DNA of 64,000 nucleotides, from the NCBI GenBank assembly GCA_963832305.1, contig CAWHTU010000018.1:372001-436000 (forward strand). The letters are read 5' to 3'. Position numbers and translations under genes: made by a program. Positions 52,869 to 61,784 of this stretch are shown in pieces; positions within the stretch are counted from its first letter, which is position 1, and each line of letters starts with the position of its first letter. Under the pieces are notes generated by a model. That model did no database searches, had not been told where the DNA came from, and was given only the letters and a program-made list of their open reading frames with translations. Source of the stretch: Roseiarcus sp963832305. Lineage in GTDB: Bacteria; Pseudomonadota; Alphaproteobacteria; Rhizobiales; Beijerinckiaceae.

Positions 52869-53504
52869 ATGAAGGCTCTACTCGTGGCTGCAGTTGCGCT
52901 TCCCGCGCTCATGTGTGCATCCGCGCACTCGTGCGAGGGACAGCTCGGCAAGACGATTTACGAGGATACGTTTGCGGATGACAGCGGAGGCTGGGACATT
53001 TCCCCGCCGCTCAGCGCGATCAAACCGCCGAATCTTCTCCTCACGCCTAACGGGAACACCACGAACGTCGGCTCCCAGGTGCTGACCTTCCACGCCAAGG
53101 AAGCTGACTTTTGCCTGGAGGGGACGATTCCCAAGGCGATCGCGCCGGACAACAGCTTCGCGCTCGGGCTTGAGTTCTGGGCGACCGATTATCGGAATCT
53201 CTGGCTAGCCATGGTGGCGTCGGACGGGACGGTCTCTCTCTTTTCCCAGGCAAACGGCGTCTGGACGAGCATCGCCAAAGTCCCGAATGCGGCGGGCTTC
53301 AAGGCGGACGCCCCGAACGCGTTGCGCGTCACGACGCTGGGCGGCAAAATCGCCATTTCCTTGAACGGCCAGCCGGTCAAGATGGTGCGCGCGCAAATTC
53401 CGGAAGGCGAGTTCCGTTTTGGCGTCTACGGACAGGTGGACAAGGGGACCGACGGCGCACCGCCGATCGTCGTCTCCAGCTACAAGGTGACAAGCGGACA
53501 GTAG
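52869..53504 (+). CDS. Exported beta-sandwich protein (lectin/LamG-like), function unknown
   Basis: The 211-residue protein starts at ATG 52869 with a signal peptide (MKALLVAAVALPALMCASAHS) and two Cys at the mature end. The rest resembles concanavalin-type beta-sandwich domains: TFADDSGGWDIS, VLTFHAKEADFC, ALGLEFWATDYRNLWLAMV and RVTTLGGKIAISLNGQPV. Such folds bind glycans or are subdomains of hydrolases, but no catalytic residues are visible. It lies alone between two other exported proteins. Confidence 0.7.
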   Translation: MKALLVAAVALPALMCASAHSCEGQLGKTIYEDTFADDSGGWDISPPLSAIKPPNLLLTPNGNTTNVGSQVLTFHAKEADFCLEGTIPKAIAPDNSFALGLEFWATDYRNLWLAMVASDGTVSLFSQANGVWTSIAKVPNAAGFKADAPNALRVTTLGGKIAISLNGQPVKMVRAQIPEGEFRFGVYGQVDKGTDGAPPIVVSSYKVTSGQ

Positions 53505-53573
53505 GTCCGACGCTGGGGGGGTCACCCAATCCCGGTCGCCGAAGCCTCATGCCCCAAGGACGATGTGGGGCAG

Positions 53574-55004
53574 TTACTGCGCCGAAGGCGCACCCGCGGG
53601 CGAAGGCGGGGTCTTTGACGAATCACCGCCGTCGGACGCGGCCCCGGCGGCATTTGGCCGCGCCGGCGGGGTCGGGGGCGTATGCAGCGACGCCATCTTC
53701 ACGCTCTTCTCGCTGTCCGAAGCGGCTCCATCGCGGCGGGGCGGCAGCGGCGCCCCGGACGAAGCCGGCTCGTCGGCCGCGCTGGCTTCCGTGGGAGCCG
53801 GCGCGGACTGCTGGGCGCCGCCAAGGTGCAGCCAGTTCTTGACGCTCTGCGCTCCGCCGGTGATCCCGCCGAGCACGCCGCCCGACGGTTGGCTCGGGGC
53901 AGGGGCCAGTGCGACCGCCGGGGAAACGGTTGCTGCGGGCTCGGCCGCGGCGGCGTCGGCCGGCGCCATCGCGACGCGGCGTTTGGCGGCGTCGGCGGCC
54001 GCGATCTTGACGGCCGTAGGGGCGGATTTGCGGTCGTCCAGGACGATTTCCTGCGGGCCGGTCGCAAGCGCGTCCGGATCGCTCTCGTCCTTGTACCCGG
54101 CGAAGACCGCGTTCTGGCCGCCATCGGCATAGACGAGGCGAATAGGCTTGACGCCGGAGGCGACCAGTTCGGCGACCTTGGCGTCGTCCTTCTGTTCCTT
54201 CTCCGCGACCAGCGCTTCGACGTTTTCGTCTCTCGTGAGCGCCGGACACGGCTCGCTTGCGGAAACCTCGCCCTTCGGCGTCGCGTCGAACAGGTAGCGC
54301 TTGCCGCAGACCGTCACCGACGGTTCAGCCTTGGTCACTTCGAAATGGTCGGAGCCGTTCTTGAGGTCTTTCCAGAAGGCGATGTTGGAATCGAGCCGGA
54401 ACTTGGCCAGGTTCTCCGCCGTCATGTGGAACGGATAGGACTGCAGCTGGATTTCGCGCTGGCCGCCGGCGAAGGATTCGCGGGCGATCGCGTAGATGTC
54501 GGCGACCTGCTCGTCGGTCATTGAGAAACAGCCCGCGGACGAGCATACGCCGTGCACCATGACGTTGCCGCCGGTGCGCCCGTAGGCCCGGTCGTAGGCG
54601 TTGGGATAGCCGACGTTGAACGACAGATAATAATGGGAGGTCGGGTTCATCTGCCCCGGCGCGATCGTATAGAAGCCCTCCGGGACCTGCATGTCGCCTT
54701 CGCGCTTCTTCGGTCCAAGCTGGCCCGACCAGCGGCACATCGGGTAGGTCTTGAGCAGCGCATACTCGCCGTTCGACCTCATCTTCCAGATTTCGAGCTC
54801 AGCCTCCTTCTTGTAGGTGCGGATGATCGTCGGCGCGGACGGGGTGGTATCGAGCTTGTTCATCTCGGCGAGCGTCGCCGAGGAAATGGGCTGCTGCGAG
54901 CGCCCAGAACTCTGATCGAGATAGGAATCGTCACAGCCCGCGATCAAGGCGCAGGCCGCAACGGCCAGACCAGCGGCGCCCCCGCGCCGGATGATTGAAT
55001 TCAT
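53574..55004 (-). CDS. L,D-transpeptidase-family lipoprotein with long C-terminal extension
   Basis: The 476-residue product has a lipobox-like LIAGCDD after a hydrophobic segment, suggesting a lipid-anchored protein. The YkuD domain (about residues 60-215) has VMVHGVCSSAGCFSMT with the conserved His and nucleophilic Cys of L,D-transpeptidases, which cross-link peptidoglycan or attach proteins to it. Residues 330-476 are Ala/Pro/Ser-rich and probably disordered, perhaps spanning the wall. The start ATG lies at 55004. No neighbour shares a pathway. Confidence 0.9.
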   Translation of the reverse strand: MNSIIRRGGAAGLAVAACALIAGCDDSYLDQSSGRSQQPISSATLAEMNKLDTTPSAPTIIRTYKKEAELEIWKMRSNGEYALLKTYPMCRWSGQLGPKKREGDMQVPEGFYTIAPGQMNPTSHYYLSFNVGYPNAYDRAYGRTGGNVMVHGVCSSAGCFSMTDEQVADIYAIARESFAGGQREIQLQSYPFHMTAENLAKFRLDSNIAFWKDLKNGSDHFEVTKAEPSVTVCGKRYLFDATPKGEVSASEPCPALTRDENVEALVAEKEQKDDAKVAELVASGVKPIRLVYADGGQNAVFAGYKDESDPDALATGPQEIVLDDRKSAPTAVKIAAADAAKRRVAMAPADAAAAEPAATVSPAVALAPAPSQPSGGVLGGITGGAQSVKNWLHLGGAQQSAPAPTEASAADEPASSGAPLPPRRDGAASDSEKSVKMASLHTPPTPPARPNAAGAASDGGDSSKTPPSPAGAPSAQ

Positions 55005-55451
55005 CGATCTCCCCGAATTCGACGCGAGTCTAGCCGCGCGGGCGCCAAAAGTCCACGTCGCGGGAAATGAAGCGCGCGCACCCTTACGGAGCCGTTAATC
55101 GCCTTTCACCATGTGCTGACGTTGATTGCCGGGATTGCTCGGCACGGCCTGAGGCCGGAGGAAGCGTTCCCCAAGCGCAGGGAAGCAGAATCAAAATCGA
55201 GGGGAAGGAAAATCCAAATGCGCGGAAGCGAAATCCAAGGATTCTGCTTCCGCCAACCAAGTCCTTTCAGTCGGTTAAGCCGCGAACCCTCAAAACATCG
55301 GCCCCTCGACATCCGCCAGACGATATATCCTCGGTCGAGTCCGTCCCGGACTCCCGGGACAGAAGCCACCATAGCACACCTTCTGATTTTCGCAAGTTAT
55401 TGCTGCGTCATTGGTCGCTGGGTCTCGTCGTAGCTGCGGCCACCTTGCCGG
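55005..55451. other. 447-bp intergenic region with purine-rich inverted and direct repeats
   Basis: No gene is recognised. GGAAGCAGAATC (55182-55193), GGAAGGAAAATCC (55203-55215) and GGAAGCGAAATCC (55224-55236) are loose direct repeats, and GGATTCTGCTTCC (55239-55251) is the inverted partner of the first, so a large hairpin can form. The motifs resemble those at 7981-7994 (complement) and 47169-47182. Confidence 0.45.
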
Positions 55452-55922
55452 TCACCACTTGGCGGACAGGGGCGCCGAATCGAAGATCTCGGCGAGCCGG
55501 GCCCGGGTGGCTCGGGTTGCGCCATCGGGCAGCGCCGAGCGCGGGAAAAAGCGTGCCTCGGCGATTTCCCAATCGGGCGGCCGCTCGCCGAGGACCCGGA
55601 ACGTGCGGACGAGGTAGACCGCCACGTGGTCCCGCCGCGACGACTGTGTGTTGAGGAAGAGGCCGTGCAGCAGCGGCGGCCCGTCGATCGCCACCATCGC
55701 CTCTTCCTTAAGCTCGCGCGCCATCGCCTCGGCGCAGGTCTCGCCGGGCTCGACGCCGCCGCCGGGAAAATGCCAGCCGGAGAGGTAGCCGTGCCTGACC
55801 AGCAGGACCCGTTCGTCGGCGTCGGCCACGATCGCCCGGACCCCGAGCGTCATCGGCCGCGCAAGGAGAAAGCTCCAATGCATGAGGCGCAGCTTGAGGC
55901 TCTCTCGAATCGGCGACGGCAT
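55452..55922 (-). CDS. Nudix hydrolase
   Basis: The 156-residue enzyme, starting at ATG 55922 (MPSPIRESLKLRLMHWSF), carries the Nudix box GGGVEPGETCAEAMARELKEEA at about residues 58-79, with the metal-binding RELKEE. The N-terminal segment (RPMTLGVRAIVADADERVL) is typical of NUDIX enzymes acting on nucleoside diphosphate derivatives, but the substrate is unknown. A longer upstream reading is antisense to the phosphoesterase gene and is rejected. The two genes are divergent. Confidence 0.92.
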   Translation of the reverse strand: MPSPIRESLKLRLMHWSFLLARPMTLGVRAIVADADERVLLVRHGYLSGWHFPGGGVEPGETCAEAMARELKEEAMVAIDGPPLLHGLFLNTQSSRRDHVAVYLVRTFRVLGERPPDWEIAEARFFPRSALPDGATRATRARLAEIFDSAPLSAKW

Positions 55923-56054
55923 GGGCTCGCGGGCGCTCCGTCCGGGCTCGCGCCCGGGGTTGTGTTTCCGTTCAAGCAATCTTATTGCCGCCCGGTCAAT
56001 GGCGGCGCGAAGTCTTTCATCCCGGCCGCCGCCCGGCGGGGCGCGGTCAGGCAA

Positions 56055-56960
56055 ATGAGCTTCACGATCGCGCATATCACCGATCCGCACCTGAGCCCGG
56101 CGCCCATGCCGGGCCTCGCCGATCTCCGGCTCAAGCGGGTCATGGGGTTCATCAACTGGAAGCGCGGACGCGCCCGGCTCAACGACATGGGAATGCTCGC
56201 CCGCCTGGTCGCGGACTTGCGCGCCCAGCGCCCGGACCACGTCGCGGTCACCGGCGACCTGGTCAATATCGGCATGCCGGCCGAGTTCCGCCGGGCCGCG
56301 CTATGGATGAAGACGCTCGGAGAACCGGCCGACGTCAGCTTCGTTCCCGGCAATCACGACGCCTATGTGCGTGCGTCGATGCCGCTGCTTGAGGCGACGT
56401 TCGCGCCCTGGACGGCTGGCGACGCGCCCCGCGGCGGGGCGACCTATCCTTATCTTCGCGTCCGCGGCGGGATCGCGATCATCGGCCTCTCCTCGGCGGT
56501 GCCGACCGCTCCGCTGATGGCGACCGGCAGGCTCGGCAAGCGGCAGCTCGAGGCGTTCGCGGCATTGCTTGGCGAAACCGGCGCCAAGGGGCTGGCGCGG
56601 GTCGTGCTCATTCACCACCCGCCGATCGAAGGCGTCACGCCGCCGCTGCGCGGCCTCTCCGACGCGCGGCGGTTCGGGGCAATCGTGCGCGACCTGGGCG
56701 CCGAGGCGATCCTGCACGGCCACACCCATGAGCAGGCCGTCCGCTCGCTGCCCTCGCGCGCCGCCCGCACGGTTCAGGGGGCCGTTCCGGTCATCGGCGC
56801 GCCCTCGGCGGCGGCCGCCGCCCGCGATCCGCGCTATCGCGCCGCCTATCATCTGGTGCGCCTCGATCGCGAGAGCGAACGCTGGCGGGTCAGCGTGCGC
56901 GCCCGCGGGCTCGCGCCGGAAAGCGCGGCGATCGGCGAGCGGGAGGCGCTGCGGGTTTGA
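56055..56960 (+). CDS. Calcineurin-like metallophosphoesterase
   Basis: The 301-residue protein starts MSFTIAHITDPHLSPAPM at 56055 and shows the full metal-ligand series: ITDPHLS (Asp, His), VTGDLVNIG (Asp), SFVPGNHDAY (Asn, His), VLIHHPPIEG (His) and ILHGHTHEQ (two His). It belongs to the cAMP/CpdA-like phosphodiesterase branch or a related one; the substrate could be a cyclic nucleotide, phospholipid or protein. It is cytosolic. The start is fixed by the conserved N-terminus. Confidence 0.92.
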   Translation: MSFTIAHITDPHLSPAPMPGLADLRLKRVMGFINWKRGRARLNDMGMLARLVADLRAQRPDHVAVTGDLVNIGMPAEFRRAALWMKTLGEPADVSFVPGNHDAYVRASMPLLEATFAPWTAGDAPRGGATYPYLRVRGGIAIIGLSSAVPTAPLMATGRLGKRQLEAFAALLGETGAKGLARVVLIHHPPIEGVTPPLRGLSDARRFGAIVRDLGAEAILHGHTHEQAVRSLPSRAARTVQGAVPVIGAPSAAAAARDPRYRAAYHLVRLDRESERWRVSVRARGLAPESAAIGEREALRV

Positions 56961-57317
56961 GGGCGGCGATTGGGGCGAAATCCCGGCGCCGTGCGCTTCT
57001 TGCATGGATTTGGAGCGGCGCCGGCGCCACAATCAGGAGAGGACGGAACAGCGACATTTTCGGGCTGGAACAGGGAGAATAATCGCCAGAACAGGAGCGC
57101 CCCGCCGCCCTTCCACAATCTTACCCCAATCCCCGCCTCGGCCGCGGCGACCATGTGCGAGCCGCATGGCTCCGTTACGCCCCTCGCCGACGCCCTTTGG
57201 CGGATAGCGGACAAGGCTCCCGAAACGGCCGCAAGTTCCCGTGTCGACGTGAAACGGACCAAGAGACCGCGGCGTTCGCCCACAATGTATCGCACTGACC
57301 GTAGGCGATCGTCCCGC
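56961..57317. other. 357-bp region between convergent genes, nothing recognised
   Basis: The phosphoesterase and the minus-strand regulator converge here. I see no reading frame with a family resemblance, RNA gene or strong repeat. Confidence 0.45.
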
Positions 57318-58352
57318 TCATGGACTTCGCGCCAGCGCTCTCCTCAGGGAGCCGAAGCGCACGCGATACTGTGCGGGAGTCAGCCCCGTCTTCCGGCAAA
57401 ACAGACGGCCAAAAAAACTAGTATCCTCGTAGCCGGCCTCATTAGCTATTGCTTCGACGGACAGATCCGTTGTCTCAAGCATCTGCTTCGCCTCCTCGAG
57501 CCGCAGGGCATGCGCGTAGTCTAGCGGCGACATCCCCGTCGCCTTGGCGAAGCGCCGGGCGAAGGAGCGCTCGGGTAAGCCCGACAGACTTGTCATCGCC
57601 CCCACGGGCGCGCGTGCCTTGTAATTCATCGCCAGCCATTCCTGGCACTTGGCGACGACAGGGTCGCTGGTCTGTGCGCGACTCAGAAGCGAAGAAAACG
57701 GCTTTTGCCCGACGTCATGCCACTGTAGGAGATAGACCTTGGCGACTTCCATCGCCTCCTTCAGTCCGACGTAACGGCCGATGAGATAGAGCGCCAAATC
57801 CTGCCAGCTCGAACCTCCGCCAGCCATTACGATGCGCTGAGCTTCCCCACTCAACACCAACGATTGCTGGGCCTTCACCTTCACGCCGGGAAAGTTTTTG
57901 GTAAGGCTGGCGACATAGCCCCAATGGATCGTCGCCTCACAATTCGTCAGCAACCCAGCTTCGCCGATCAGTAGCGCGCCCGAGCATGCGCTCGCCAGCA
58001 TTGCGCCATCTTCATGCGCACGTTTCAACCACTGCGCCTCGACCGTATGAAGGCCCGCTATGCTCTCGCCGGGGTCGACATAGAAATCGGGGATACAAAC
58101 GATGTCAGGTCGGGGACTGTCGGCGAGACCATAGTCGGGGCGCACCCAGACCCCATTCGCCGCTTGAAATTCGCGCCCGTCTAACGAAACGACGAACGGG
58201 TGCATTCGCTGCGAGCCCGCTTCGCCCTTCGTGAGGAAGGAAAAGTCCCGCCCTGGTGACGAGAAGAGGTCGAACATGCCAAAGAGCGCGGAAGCAGTGA
58301 CTTCCGGCACGGCGAGAATTGCGACTTTTACACGGTTGTCCGGCTCGGTCAT
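57318..58352 (-). CDS. GlxA-type transcriptional regulator (AraC family with DJ-1/PfpI domain)
   Basis: The 344-residue protein has an amidase-like DJ-1/PfpI domain at residues 8-190 with the nucleophile-elbow remnant ASACSGALLIGEAGLL. A C-terminal AraC-type double helix-turn-helix follows (about 240-335): GLPERSFARRFAKATGMSPLDY and IANEAGYEDTSFFGRLFCRKTG. GlxA-like regulators respond to small ligands and often activate a neighbouring operon. It is divergent from the FAD oxidase gene (89 bp gap), its likely target. Confidence 0.93.
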   Translation of the reverse strand: MTEPDNRVKVAILAVPEVTASALFGMFDLFSSPGRDFSFLTKGEAGSQRMHPFVVSLDGREFQAANGVWVRPDYGLADSPRPDIVCIPDFYVDPGESIAGLHTVEAQWLKRAHEDGAMLASACSGALLIGEAGLLTNCEATIHWGYVASLTKNFPGVKVKAQQSLVLSGEAQRIVMAGGGSSWQDLALYLIGRYVGLKEAMEVAKVYLLQWHDVGQKPFSSLLSRAQTSDPVVAKCQEWLAMNYKARAPVGAMTSLSGLPERSFARRFAKATGMSPLDYAHALRLEEAKQMLETTDLSVEAIANEAGYEDTSFFGRLFCRKTGLTPAQYRVRFGSLRRALARSP

Positions 58353-58441
58353 GGCCGAAATGAACGGTTTCCTGCATTTTTGACTTTAGCGGCGAACCAC
58401 GCTGGCGACTAGGGTGCTCCTCATCATCTGGAGATCTCGCC

Positions 58442-59833
58442 ATGGTGTACGACGCGCTCGGAAGCCAGTTGCACGGCGAACTCCTCGAACCGGGGAGTAC
58501 CGCTTACGATACTGCAAGAATGGTCTGGAATGGAATCATCGACCGTCGGCCCGCCGCCATCGCCCGTTGCCGAAACGCGGCCGACGTCATCGCATGCGTG
58601 AACGCTGCCCGCGACAACAGCCTTTTGGTCGCCGTTCGCGCTGGAGGCCACAACGTGGCGGGCTACGCCGTGTGCGACGGCGGGCTGATGATCGATCTTT
58701 CGTTAATGAACGGCGTTCGGCTCGATCCCCAACTAGACCGTGCGTATGTCGAGGGCGGGGCCACCTGGGGCGACGTCGACGCCGCAACCACACCGTTCGG
58801 CCGTGCGACACCGGGTGGGTTGATTTCGGCGACCGGTGTCGCCGGCCTCACATTGTCAGGCGGCATAGGTTGGCTACGTGGAACGCATGGCCTTTGCATC
58901 GACAACCTATCGGCGGCCGATGTCGTAACCGCGGACGGCCGCCTGATCCGAGCCAGTGACGAAGAGAATCGAGACTTGTTTTGGGCGCTGAGGGGCGGAG
59001 GCGGCAATTTTGGCATTGTCGTCAATTTTGAATTTCGCCTTCACGGGATTGCTCCCAAGTTGATGTTCCGTGCTCCCGCCTACCCCGAGGAGCGAGCCAA
59101 GGAAGTCCTGCGCGGGTGGCGGGATTTCATGGCTGCAGCGCCGGATGAAGTGAGTGGGCTCGCTGAATTCTCAACGATTCCACGCGATCCAGCCTACCCG
59201 GAATTCGCGTGGGGAAGGCGCGTGCTTAGCCTCGCGACGGTCTATGACGGGCCTTCCGCCGACGGCGACCGGGCGACCGAGTCCTTGCTCACGCTCGGCG
59301 ATCCGCTTGTCGACTTCAGCGATCGAATGGACTATCGGACGCTTCAAAAACTCTACGACGGACTTTTCCCGAAGGGACGAGATCGTTGCTACTGGAAGTC
59401 GACGTATCTCGCGCGACTCGATGACCAAGTCATCGGAGACATCGTCGCTGGGATGGCGAAGCGTCCTTCCGAAATGACCTATGCATCTGTCTGGAAGTTT
59501 GGCGGCGCGGTGCAGCGCGTTGCGGCCGATGCAACCGCCTTCGGCGACCGTTCCATGCCCTACATGCTGAGCATCGACGGGATTTGGTCCCGTCCCTCCG
59601 ACGATGCCGCGAATATCGCATGGGTGCGCAACTTCTGGCGAGACATGCAGCGCCACTCGACCGGCCGACTCTACCTCAACTTCCCCGGCCACGGCGAGGA
59701 CGACAATCTCGTCCGCGACGCTTTCGGCGCTCAAGCCTACGCTCGTCTCCAGGAAATCAAGCGCAAGTACGACCCAACCAATCTATTTCGCATGAACCAG
59801 AACATCGAGCCTGCGCAGAGGCTCTCAGGCTAA
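58442..59833 (+). CDS. FAD-linked oxidase (berberine-bridge-enzyme-like)
   Basis: The 463-residue enzyme has the FAD_binding_4 domain with VRAGGHNVAGYAV, whose His is the usual 8-alpha covalent FAD attachment site, and SGGIGWLRGTHG. The Cys used for a second FAD bond in many BBE enzymes is not seen at the expected place (SATGVAG), so the flavin is probably attached once. The BBE domain ends ARLQEIKRKYDPTNLFRMNQNI. It would oxidise an alcohol, sugar or alkaloid-like substrate with oxygen. A GlxA-type regulator gene lies divergently beside it. Confidence 0.93.
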   Translation: MVYDALGSQLHGELLEPGSTAYDTARMVWNGIIDRRPAAIARCRNAADVIACVNAARDNSLLVAVRAGGHNVAGYAVCDGGLMIDLSLMNGVRLDPQLDRAYVEGGATWGDVDAATTPFGRATPGGLISATGVAGLTLSGGIGWLRGTHGLCIDNLSAADVVTADGRLIRASDEENRDLFWALRGGGGNFGIVVNFEFRLHGIAPKLMFRAPAYPEERAKEVLRGWRDFMAAAPDEVSGLAEFSTIPRDPAYPEFAWGRRVLSLATVYDGPSADGDRATESLLTLGDPLVDFSDRMDYRTLQKLYDGLFPKGRDRCYWKSTYLARLDDQVIGDIVAGMAKRPSEMTYASVWKFGGAVQRVAADATAFGDRSMPYMLSIDGIWSRPSDDAANIAWVRNFWRDMQRHSTGRLYLNFPGHGEDDNLVRDAFGAQAYARLQEIKRKYDPTNLFRMNQNIEPAQRLSG

Positions 59834-60003
59834 GCGACACGTTGCCCGCTGCCTAACGAAGGTGCGCGAGGGTTCGGTTTGACCCGTTCCGCACATCGTC
59901 GGCGAACGAGCGCTGTTTGCGCACTCCCGCCATCTGGTCGGGCGCCAAGCGTTTGATTCTTACCGCTAAAGTCGGCCCACACCGGTGGGGCGCGGCGCGA
60001 ATT

Positions 60004-60150
60004 TCAGCGCCCTTTCTCCAGTTCGCGCCGGATCTCGTCGTCCGAAATCGGCCTGAGGAGGAAGGCGCGCCGATAGTTCGTCCCGAGTCCGACGCCCCAG
60101 CCGAGCAGCGGCCAGATCGGCCAGAAATAATGTCGGCTGGTAATCGCACC
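60004..60150 (-). pseudogene. Duplicate of the cyclase 2TM tail (remnant)
   Basis: The last 48 codons of a minus-strand frame read ITSRHYFWPIWPLLGWGVG, GTNYRRAFLLRPISDDEIRR and ELEKGR before TGA. They match the C-terminus of the intact cyclase at 60735-61583 (ITSRGYFWPIWPLLGWGVG ... ISDEEIRREVEKGR) with few changes. Sequence further upstream in the frame is unrelated and lacks any cyclase domain. It is a partial duplication that now lies just before a second gene remnant. Confidence 0.82.
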
Positions 60151-60171
60151 TCGGACGGAACGTGCGCGGCG

Positions 60172-60309
60172 TGGCCCGGCGCCGATAAAGAAAGCGACTG
60201 GCTGCCCGCGCACAACGGGACGTTCCGCTCTACTTCGCGCCACTACTGGGCTGACCAAGTCGTCCTCGACCGCTCCGGGCTGTCGCCGAAGGTCGAGAAG
60301 ACGAAGTGA
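60172..60309 (+). pseudogene. C-terminal remnant of a DUF1254/DUF1214 protein
   Basis: The plus strand encodes DKESDWLPAHNGTFRSTSRHY, then WADQVVLDRSGLSP, ending VEKTK and TGA. This closely resembles the C-terminal end of DUF1214 proteins (KESNWLPAP...LRLYWP...LDG...P). The rest of the gene is absent; the upstream frame is the complement of the cyclase-tail remnant. The function of the intact family is unknown. Confidence 0.7.
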
Positions 60310-60390
60310 AAAAGCAACTGCCGCTCTGGCGGCACCTATGCTATTGCATCGACACCGCAAGTCGATGAGCTGGCGGTGAGGGAGGATAGA

Positions 60391-60654
60391 ATGCTTAGAA
60401 TCGCTTTAGCAGCCGTGGCTGCGGTTGGCCTGACCTTCGCGGCCGACGCCGAGATTGGTCCCCTCTGCCAGACCCCCGAAGGCTCTCTGATTGTCTGTCA
60501 CCCAGCGCACCGTGGCGCCTCGCAGATTGGTCCGCTCTGTCAAACCCCTGAAGGCTCTCTGATTGTCTGTCACCCCCGGCACGGCGCCGGCGCGCAGATT
60601 GGTCCCCTCTGTCAGAACCCCGATGGCGGTCTGGTTGTCTGTCACCACGGGTGA
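60391..60654 (+). CDS. Small exported protein with three 24-residue Cys-rich repeats
   Basis: The 87-residue product starts at ATG 60391, with GGAGG at 60381-60385. A signal peptide (LRIALAAVAAVGLTFAADA) is followed by three tandem units: EIGPLCQTPEGSLIVCHP, QIGPLCQTPEGSLIVCHP and QIGPLCQNPDGGLVVCHH, each with two Cys and one or two His, separated by Gly/Ala/Arg linkers. The underlying DNA repeat is 72 nt (60451-60522, 60523-60594, 60595-60654). I recognise no family. Paired Cys and His suggest disulfide-linked or metal-binding loops in the periplasm. It lies among decayed gene fragments. Confidence 0.75.
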   Translation: MLRIALAAVAAVGLTFAADAEIGPLCQTPEGSLIVCHPAHRGASQIGPLCQTPEGSLIVCHPRHGAGAQIGPLCQNPDGGLVVCHHG

Positions 60655-60734
60655 GGTTGACCCCCAGAAATCTTCATTGAGCGGGCCATGCTTCGATGAA
60701 GCAGGAGCCCGCTCGGGCCGGGCCTATTCCAGCG

Positions 60735-61583
60735 TCAGCGCCCTTTCTCCACTTCACGCCGAATTTCCTCGTCCGAAATCGGCCGGTGATAGAAGGCGCG
60801 CCGATAGTTCACCCCGAGCCCGACGCCCCAACCGAGGAGCGGCCAGATCGGCCAGAAGTACCCGCGGCTGGTAATCGCCCAGATGGCGATGAGCAGAAGG
60901 TTGACGGCGACATAGATCGTCGCGTGGCGCCCGAAGGCGCGCTTCGCCTGGATACGCTCGATCGCCGCCTGATGATCGGGCGGCGCCGCCGGACGCGCAG
61001 GCGCGGCTTGCGCCAGCTGTCCGACCGCTGGCGCCTGTTGATCGACCGCTCGCAGCTGCGAGCCCACTTCGAGCGAGTAGACGCGGATCGGCTCGGCGAT
61101 GTTCTTCAAATTCGTTGCGCCGAGGTCGGTGACCTTGAGGTCGAGCCGTCCCTTCACCTGCCAGTAGGCCTGCTCGGAGAGACAGATCGCGCCGGGCTTG
61201 GCGACGCCCTCGAGCCGCGCGGCGATGTTGACGCCATCGCCCATCAGGTCGCCGTCGGCCTCCTCGACGACATCGCCCAGGTGAACGCCGACACGGTATT
61301 CGATGCGCCGCTCCGGCGGCACGCCGGCATTGCGCTCGACCATGCCGTTCTGCAGTTCGATCGCGCAGCGAACGGCGTCGACGACGCTGCGGAACTCGAC
61401 GATCGCGCCATCGCCGGTGCTCTTGACGATCCGGCCGCGATTGGCCGCGATCGTCGGCTCGACGAGATCGCTGCGCAACGCCCTGATCCGCGCCAGCGTG
61501 CGCTCCTCGTCAGCGCCGGCGAGGCGGCTATAGCCGACAATATCGGTGACCAGGATCGCCGCGAGCTTTCTTGTCTCGCTCAT
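60735..61583 (-). CDS. Class III adenylate/guanylate cyclase with C-terminal 2TM domain
   Basis: The 282-residue protein has a class III cyclase domain (residues 5-170): AAILVTDIVGYSRL with the first metal Asp, STGDGAIVEF with the second, and GDGVNIAARLEG with the transition-state Asn and Arg. An Ala/Pro linker leads to a two-helix membrane module (IYVAVNLLLIAIWAI, YFWPIWPLLGWGVG) near the C-terminus. It would make cAMP or cGMP. A truncated copy of the 2TM tail lies at 60004-60150. The gene is divergent from the MscS-family gene. Confidence 0.92.
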   Translation of the reverse strand: MSETRKLAAILVTDIVGYSRLAGADEERTLARIRALRSDLVEPTIAANRGRIVKSTGDGAIVEFRSVVDAVRCAIELQNGMVERNAGVPPERRIEYRVGVHLGDVVEEADGDLMGDGVNIAARLEGVAKPGAICLSEQAYWQVKGRLDLKVTDLGATNLKNIAEPIRVYSLEVGSQLRAVDQQAPAVGQLAQAAPARPAAPPDHQAAIERIQAKRAFGRHATIYVAVNLLLIAIWAITSRGYFWPIWPLLGWGVGLGVNYRRAFYHRPISDEEIRREVEKGR

Positions 61584-61784
61584 CGCATCGCCTCTCGTCG
61601 CCCACCGGACACTACCACGGACGCCAGCCGAACCCGCAGAAATTCAGCGACGCGAAGCCGGCCGCACGCCGGGGCGCCCAGGCCGCGGCATACAAGCGAT
61701 TGCCGCCAGAATTGTCATGTACGACGGCTTTTCAGCGTGTATAGGTACCCGCAAACCTTAGGTTATTGAGAAGGGGCGGGGCGT

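Noticed and set aside
60735..61583. Class III cyclase as the nucleotide source for the Pycsar-like protein at 7142-7657
   Set aside because: The genes are 53 kb apart with unrelated neighbours, and the cyclase is not of the Pycsar uridylate/cytidylate type as far as its motifs show. No link can be claimed.
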